Below are positions 5,357 through 8,002 of a DNA stretch of 8,002 bases, piece after piece. The notes under the pieces were generated by a model that was given only the letters and a program-made list of their open reading frames with translations, made no database searches and had not been told where the DNA came from. Origin of the DNA: Candidatus Limnocylindrales bacterium. Lineage in GTDB: Bacteria; Chloroflexota; Limnocylindria; Limnocylindrales; CSP1-4. Each line of letters starts with the position of its first letter. The first letter of the stretch is position 1. Where the stretch lies: contig JAUSJS010000178.1 of assembly GCA_030647575.1 (NCBI GenBank), positions 1-8,002 on the forward strand. Reading direction: 5' to 3'. A program made the translations under genes and the position numbers.

Positions 5357-6502
5357 TCACTGGATGCGGTCGACGGGCCCGCCGCGTGCCGGCCGTCCAA
5401 CCGCCACGCGCCGCTCGTTGTCGCGCACCCGCGGCTCGTAATGGGTGAAGAACACCTTGCCGACGAGGTCGCGCCGGCTGCGCACGCCCGTCTTCTCGAA
5501 GACGCTCTTCAGATGCTGCTGCACGGTCTGGGCCGAGATCGCGAGGGTCTCGGAGATCTGCGCCGTCGAGCCGCCCTGGAGGACGAGCCGAGTCACATCC
5601 TGCTCGCGGACGGTCAGCCCATAGGCGGCCATGAGCAGGGGTGAGATACGCGCCGGGTGGGCAGGCTCGATGATGACCGCCGACCGCCGTGCGCCGTCCG
5701 ATACCAGCGACGCGCCGTGGAGCACGATCCAGCGTCCGGTGCGCGCCAGTACGCGCGCGACAGCGACCTCCCCCGGTGCATGGCTGCCCTCGGCCGTCCG
5801 CAAGGCCTGGCCGGCGACCGCGTACACGGCCGACGGAAGTTCGCCCCGGTTCGGATCGCCGTCCGGGAGCTCCGAGAGCCAGCGCTCCACGCCCGGGGTC
5901 ATCGACTCCACGCTCCAGTCGTCGCGCAGGACGATCAGCCCCGGCACGTCCGGTCCCTCGGGATCCGTGGCCTCGCCGAGAAGGAGCCCGCGGCGGGCTC
6001 CTTCGGCGAGCGACGGCGCGACGGCCTGCATGAACTCCTGATCATCGGCGTCGAAGAGCGGCCGGCCCGGCTCCCGATACAGCCCGACGGCGCCCCAGAC
6101 CTCGCCCGACCGGCTGCGGAGGCCGGCGATCATCTCCTGGTCGGCTCCATAGGGCACCATGTCCCGCCCGTAGCGGGCACTGCGGCCCGGGTCGCCGCCG
6201 GTCGCCTCGTGGAGCGTGGCGACGCCGCGTTCGGAGCGAGCGATGTCCGTCATCTTGTTGAAGTCGTCCTCGAAGTACTCCTGAGCGAGCCATGCCTGAG
6301 GGATCTCGGGCAGCCCTTCCTGGAAGTGGCTGGTGACGAGAAGCGAGGCCGGGTCGACCGTGAACCAGCACGGCGCCATGTAGTACGGCACCGCCGGGGC
6401 GAGCGCTTCCGAGCACGCGCGCCAGAACGTCACCAGGTCGAGGCCCTGCTCGGAGAGCCGCGCGATGCGCTCGCGCGCACGGTCCTTGGCGTACCAGCCC
6501 AT
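5357..6502 (-). CDS. LuxR-family transcriptional regulator with GAF-like sensor half
   Basis: 381 residues. The C-terminal DNA-binding domain (about 294-352) is a clear LuxR HTH: LTVREQDVTRLVLQG, then TAQISETLAISAQTVQQHLKSVFEKTGVRSRRDL. There is no response-regulator receiver domain. Residues about 24-165 look like a GAF-type small-molecule or redox sensor domain (GLRSRSGEVWGAVGLYRE and FDADDQEFMQAVAPSLAEG are characteristic), and about 185-280 look PAS-like, ending in RSAVIIEP. A basic, low-complexity tail follows. It is divergent from the NTF2-like/cupin operon across 86 bases and most likely controls that operon and itself. The start is ATG 6502; no SD is visible and no in-frame alternative start was found just upstream. 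The ligand is unknown. Confidence 0.9.
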   Translation of the reverse strand: MGWYAKDRARERIARLSEQGLDLVTFWRACSEALAPAVPYYMAPCWFTVDPASLLVTSHFQEGLPEIPQAWLAQEYFEDDFNKMTDIARSERGVATLHEATGGDPGRSARYGRDMVPYGADQEMIAGLRSRSGEVWGAVGLYREPGRPLFDADDQEFMQAVAPSLAEGARRGLLLGEATDPEGPDVPGLIVLRDDWSVESMTPGVERWLSELPDGDPNRGELPSAVYAVAGQALRTAEGSHAPGEVAVARVLARTGRWIVLHGASLVSDGARRSAVIIEPAHPARISPLLMAAYGLTVREQDVTRLVLQGGSTAQISETLAISAQTVQQHLKSVFEKTGVRSRRDLVGKVFFTHYEPRVRDNERRVAVGRPARGGPVDRIQ

Positions 6503-6576
6503 CGGCGGATGGTACGCCGCCGCGCGGGCTCCGCGACTACCACCTTTCTGGCATGGGCGAGCGCACCTTTCGGTCG

Positions 6577-6595
6577 TAGCGTTGTGTCATGACAC
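6577..6595 (+). promoter_or_regulatory. Perfect 12-bp palindrome over the start codon of the NTF2-like gene, with a -10-like box
   Basis: GTGTCATGACAC (6584-6595) is a perfect palindrome whose centre contains the ATG start codon at 6589. TAGCGT at 6577-6582 could be a -10 box placing the transcription start on that ATG; no SD is present, which fits a leaderless mRNA. No good -35 is seen, as expected for an activator-dependent promoter. The palindrome may be an operator, possibly for the divergent LuxR-type protein. Confidence 0.4.
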
Positions 6596-6939
6596 GTGGA
6601 GCGCGAACGCCCGAAGAGCTCGAAACGCTGCTCGAGGACACCTTCATCGTGCGCGACAGCTCGGCGCTCGCCCTGCTGTTCGAAGACGCCGCGGTGCTTG
6701 CCGCCGGAAGCGGTATTCCCGAGGCGCGCGGCCGAGACGAGATCGCGGGCGCGGCCACCGCGATGTGGGAGCGCGAGCGCACCTACGTCGCGGATCCGCG
6801 GCGAGTGCTGCAGGCCGGCGACACGGTCCTCAGCTTCGGACGCGGGATCAACGTTCTGCGACGGGGGCCTGATCGTGCCTGGCGGTACGCGATCGCGGTG
6901 ATCGACCCGGAAGAGCTGGAAATGACGGAGGAACGGTGA
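6589..6939 (+). CDS. NTF2-like (SnoaL/DUF4440-type) small protein
   Basis: 116 residues, the usual length of single-domain NTF2-fold proteins. The pattern fits DUF4440/SnoaL-like members: an opening helix (TPEELETLLEDTFIVRDSSALALLFEDAAVL), a glycine-rich turn, GRDEIAGAATAMWERERTYVADPRRVLQAGDTVL, and the closing strands SFGRGINVLRRGPDRAWRYAIAVID. Members are small cone-shaped proteins acting as isomerases, hydrolases or ligand binders; no catalytic residues can be assigned. It starts the operon with ATG 6589, apparently leaderless. Its TGA touches the next gene's start (TGATG), so the two are translationally coupled. With the cupin and the divergent LuxR-type regulator it forms a compact module of unknown substrate. 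Confidence 0.8.
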   Translation: MTRGARTPEELETLLEDTFIVRDSSALALLFEDAAVLAAGSGIPEARGRDEIAGAATAMWERERTYVADPRRVLQAGDTVLSFGRGINVLRRGPDRAWRYAIAVIDPEELEMTEER

Positions 6940-7442
6940 TGGACGAGAGAACGATGACCATGGCGCCGCGCGTGCTGGGACCGAAGGATGGGGAAGTCTC
7001 GGGAGACCCGAGCTTGCGAACAGATCGGTTCATGATCGACGGCAAGGACTCTGGCGGCGGCTTCTCGCTCGTCGAACATACGCTCGCACCCCATGTCCTG
7101 GCCGCCCCGCTGCACCACCATACGCGCGAGGACGAGTACAGCTTCGTGCTCGAGGGCCGATTGGGGGCGCTGTTGGGCGAAGAAGAGGTCTTCGCCGGAC
7201 CCGGCGACCTGGTTTTCAAGCCGCGCGGGCAGTGGCACACGTTCTGGAACCCGGGCGACACGCTGACACGCATCCTCGAGATCATCTCGCCGGCCGGCCT
7301 GGAGGAGCTCTTCCGCGAGCTCGGCGCCCCAGGCGGCGAGTACGATCCGTCAACGCTCCCGGCGCTCGCGGCGCGCTACGGCGCCCAGGTCGACTTCGAG
7401 CGCACGCTCCCGATCGTGGAGCGCCACGGCCTGAAGTTCTAG
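6939..7442 (+). CDS. Cupin-domain protein
   Basis: 167 residues from ATG 6939. Cupin motif 1 is seen at H59, H61 and E66 (PLHHHTREDEYSFVLEG) and motif 2 at 89-104 (GDLVFKPRGQWHTFWN), giving the expected metal ligands 3 His and 1 Glu. These small beta-barrel proteins include dioxygenases, isomerases and binding proteins, so the reaction cannot be named. The C-terminal extension (about 118-167) has LEELFRELG and ends in the tail ERHGLKF, as in many actinobacterial stand-alone cupins. ATG 6939 is preferred over GTG 6936, because GGAGG (6927-6931) lies 7 bases before it. The TGA of the NTF2-like gene overlaps it by one base. Likely co-regulated with that gene by the divergent LuxR-type regulator. 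Confidence 0.92.
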   Translation: MDERTMTMAPRVLGPKDGEVSGDPSLRTDRFMIDGKDSGGGFSLVEHTLAPHVLAAPLHHHTREDEYSFVLEGRLGALLGEEEVFAGPGDLVFKPRGQWHTFWNPGDTLTRILEIISPAGLEELFRELGAPGGEYDPSTLPALAARYGAQVDFERTLPIVERHGLKF

Positions 7443-7675
7443 GGCGGTCGGCCGACGGCGAAGAGCTTCGTAAGCTCGACCTGGCCCGGCTCCCGGCTCG
7501 CCGACGGCCCGACCGACCCTCCGGCGGACGGGCCGGCCGATACCCGAGCGGTTGGTGGCCGAGTTGGGCCCGGCGGCGTCGTCGATCGGCTGCCGAGCGG
7601 TCCCCCGACAGTGCCGCGAGCGGTCGGGCGCGTAGTCACGGCCGGAGTAACGCCGATCCGCTGACCGTCCGGCGA
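7443..7675. other. Convergent intergenic region with hairpin and short direct repeats
   Basis: No gene is supported here. GAGCTT/AAGCTC (7463-7468 and 7472-7477) forms a small perfect hairpin 20 bases after the cupin stop and might end that mRNA, although no T-run follows. The 8-mer CGAGCGGT occurs three times (7545-7552, 7594-7601, 7617-7624). Other GC-rich inverted stretches are present but imperfect. Confidence 0.4.
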
Positions 7676-8002
7676 TCAGATCTCCGCGGCGGCCGCGGCG
7701 ATGACGTCGATCGCCTGGCGTCCCGTGGCATCGGTCGTCCGATGGCTCATGAAGCAGGCGCGCAGCCACGTCGTCTCCGGCTCGCCGCCGCGACGCAGCG
7801 ACGTGCTCGACACGAAGACCGCGCCCGACTCGTTGATCGCCGATTCGAGTCGCTGGTTGACCTCGTTCGGCCGATCGCGGAGGCGGAACGTCACCGTCGA
7901 GAGCGCCGGTTGCCACGGCAGCTCGAAGCGCGGGTCCTGGCGCAACGCCTCGTCGAGCTGGAGCGCCAGGCGGCGGCAGTTGTCGAGGGCATTGATGAAC
8001 GC
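7676..8002 (-). CDS. Group II PLP-dependent amino-acid decarboxylase family protein (C-terminal part, cut by window edge)
   Basis: The last 108 residues of a protein whose beginning lies beyond the right edge. The stretch LPWQPALSTVTFRLRDRPNEVNQRLESAINESGAVFVSSTSLRRG, followed by TTWLRACFMSHRTT and a final helix, matches the C-terminal small domain of aromatic-amino-acid/glutamate-type decarboxylases. There the strand WLRAC and the HRTT turn close the domain. The lysine that binds pyridoxal phosphate would be in the unseen part. Full-length members have roughly 450-500 residues, so about three quarters are missing. The substrate (tyrosine, tryptophan, glutamate, diaminobutyrate) cannot be deduced. 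It ends with TGA at 7676-7678, convergent to the cupin gene. The family call is good, the substrate open. Confidence 0.85.
   Translation of the reverse strand, partial: AFINALDNCRRLALQLDEALRQDPRFELPWQPALSTVTFRLRDRPNEVNQRLESAINESGAVFVSSTSLRRGGEPETTWLRACFMSHRTTDATGRQAIDVIAAAAAEI

Noticed and set aside
5657..6592. Plus-strand open frame (about 311 codons) opposite the LuxR-type gene
   Set aside because: Shadow of the regulator's coding strand; the product is rich in Arg, Ala and Gly without recognisable domains.

Overview
The DNA is GC-rich, uses GTG as well as ATG starts, and at two places has a -10-like hexamer about 7 bases before a start codon with no Shine-Dalgarno (SD) sequence, which suggests leaderless mRNAs. 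With the families present, this fits a soil or environmental actinobacterium; a deep lineage such as Thermoleophilia is possible, but that is a guess. No rRNA, tRNA, insertion sequence or CRISPR array was found.

Left half (1-4977), a small defence/toxin-antitoxin island. On the minus strand lies the N-terminal two thirds or so of a type I restriction-modification methylase subunit (HsdM, cut by the left edge). Before it is a two-gene operon: an Xre helix-turn-helix/ImmA-IrrE zinc-peptidase protein followed, with a 4-base overlap, by a DUF4411 PIN-domain nuclease. A hairpin in the mRNA spans that overlap, with the PIN gene's SD in the loop and its start codon in the stem. A tandem array of four 8-bp units sits in the likely hsdM promoter. 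A 471-base divergent intergenic region, rich in inverted repeats, separates this operon from two consecutive plus-strand Xre/MbcA/ParS-RES modules. Both modules have their genes in the same frame, exactly 9 bases apart.

Middle (4978-5356). A good candidate promoter leads directly into a GTG codon starting a short reading frame. It resembles the winged-helix N-terminus of organomercurial-lyase-like proteins and seems to be broken by a frameshift.

Right half (5357-8002), ordinary metabolic and regulatory genes. A LuxR-type regulator with a GAF-like sensor half is divergent from a two-gene operon of an NTF2-like (SnoaL/DUF4440) protein and a cupin. A perfect 12-bp palindrome lies over the start codon of the first operon gene. 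The C-terminal part of a group II pyridoxal-phosphate decarboxylase enters from the right edge, convergent with the cupin.

The most interesting features are the density of toxin-antitoxin-type modules beside a type I methylase, the hairpin at the peptidase/PIN junction, the repeat array at the hsdM promoter, and the structured divergent region. No wholly new system can be demonstrated from the sequence alone.
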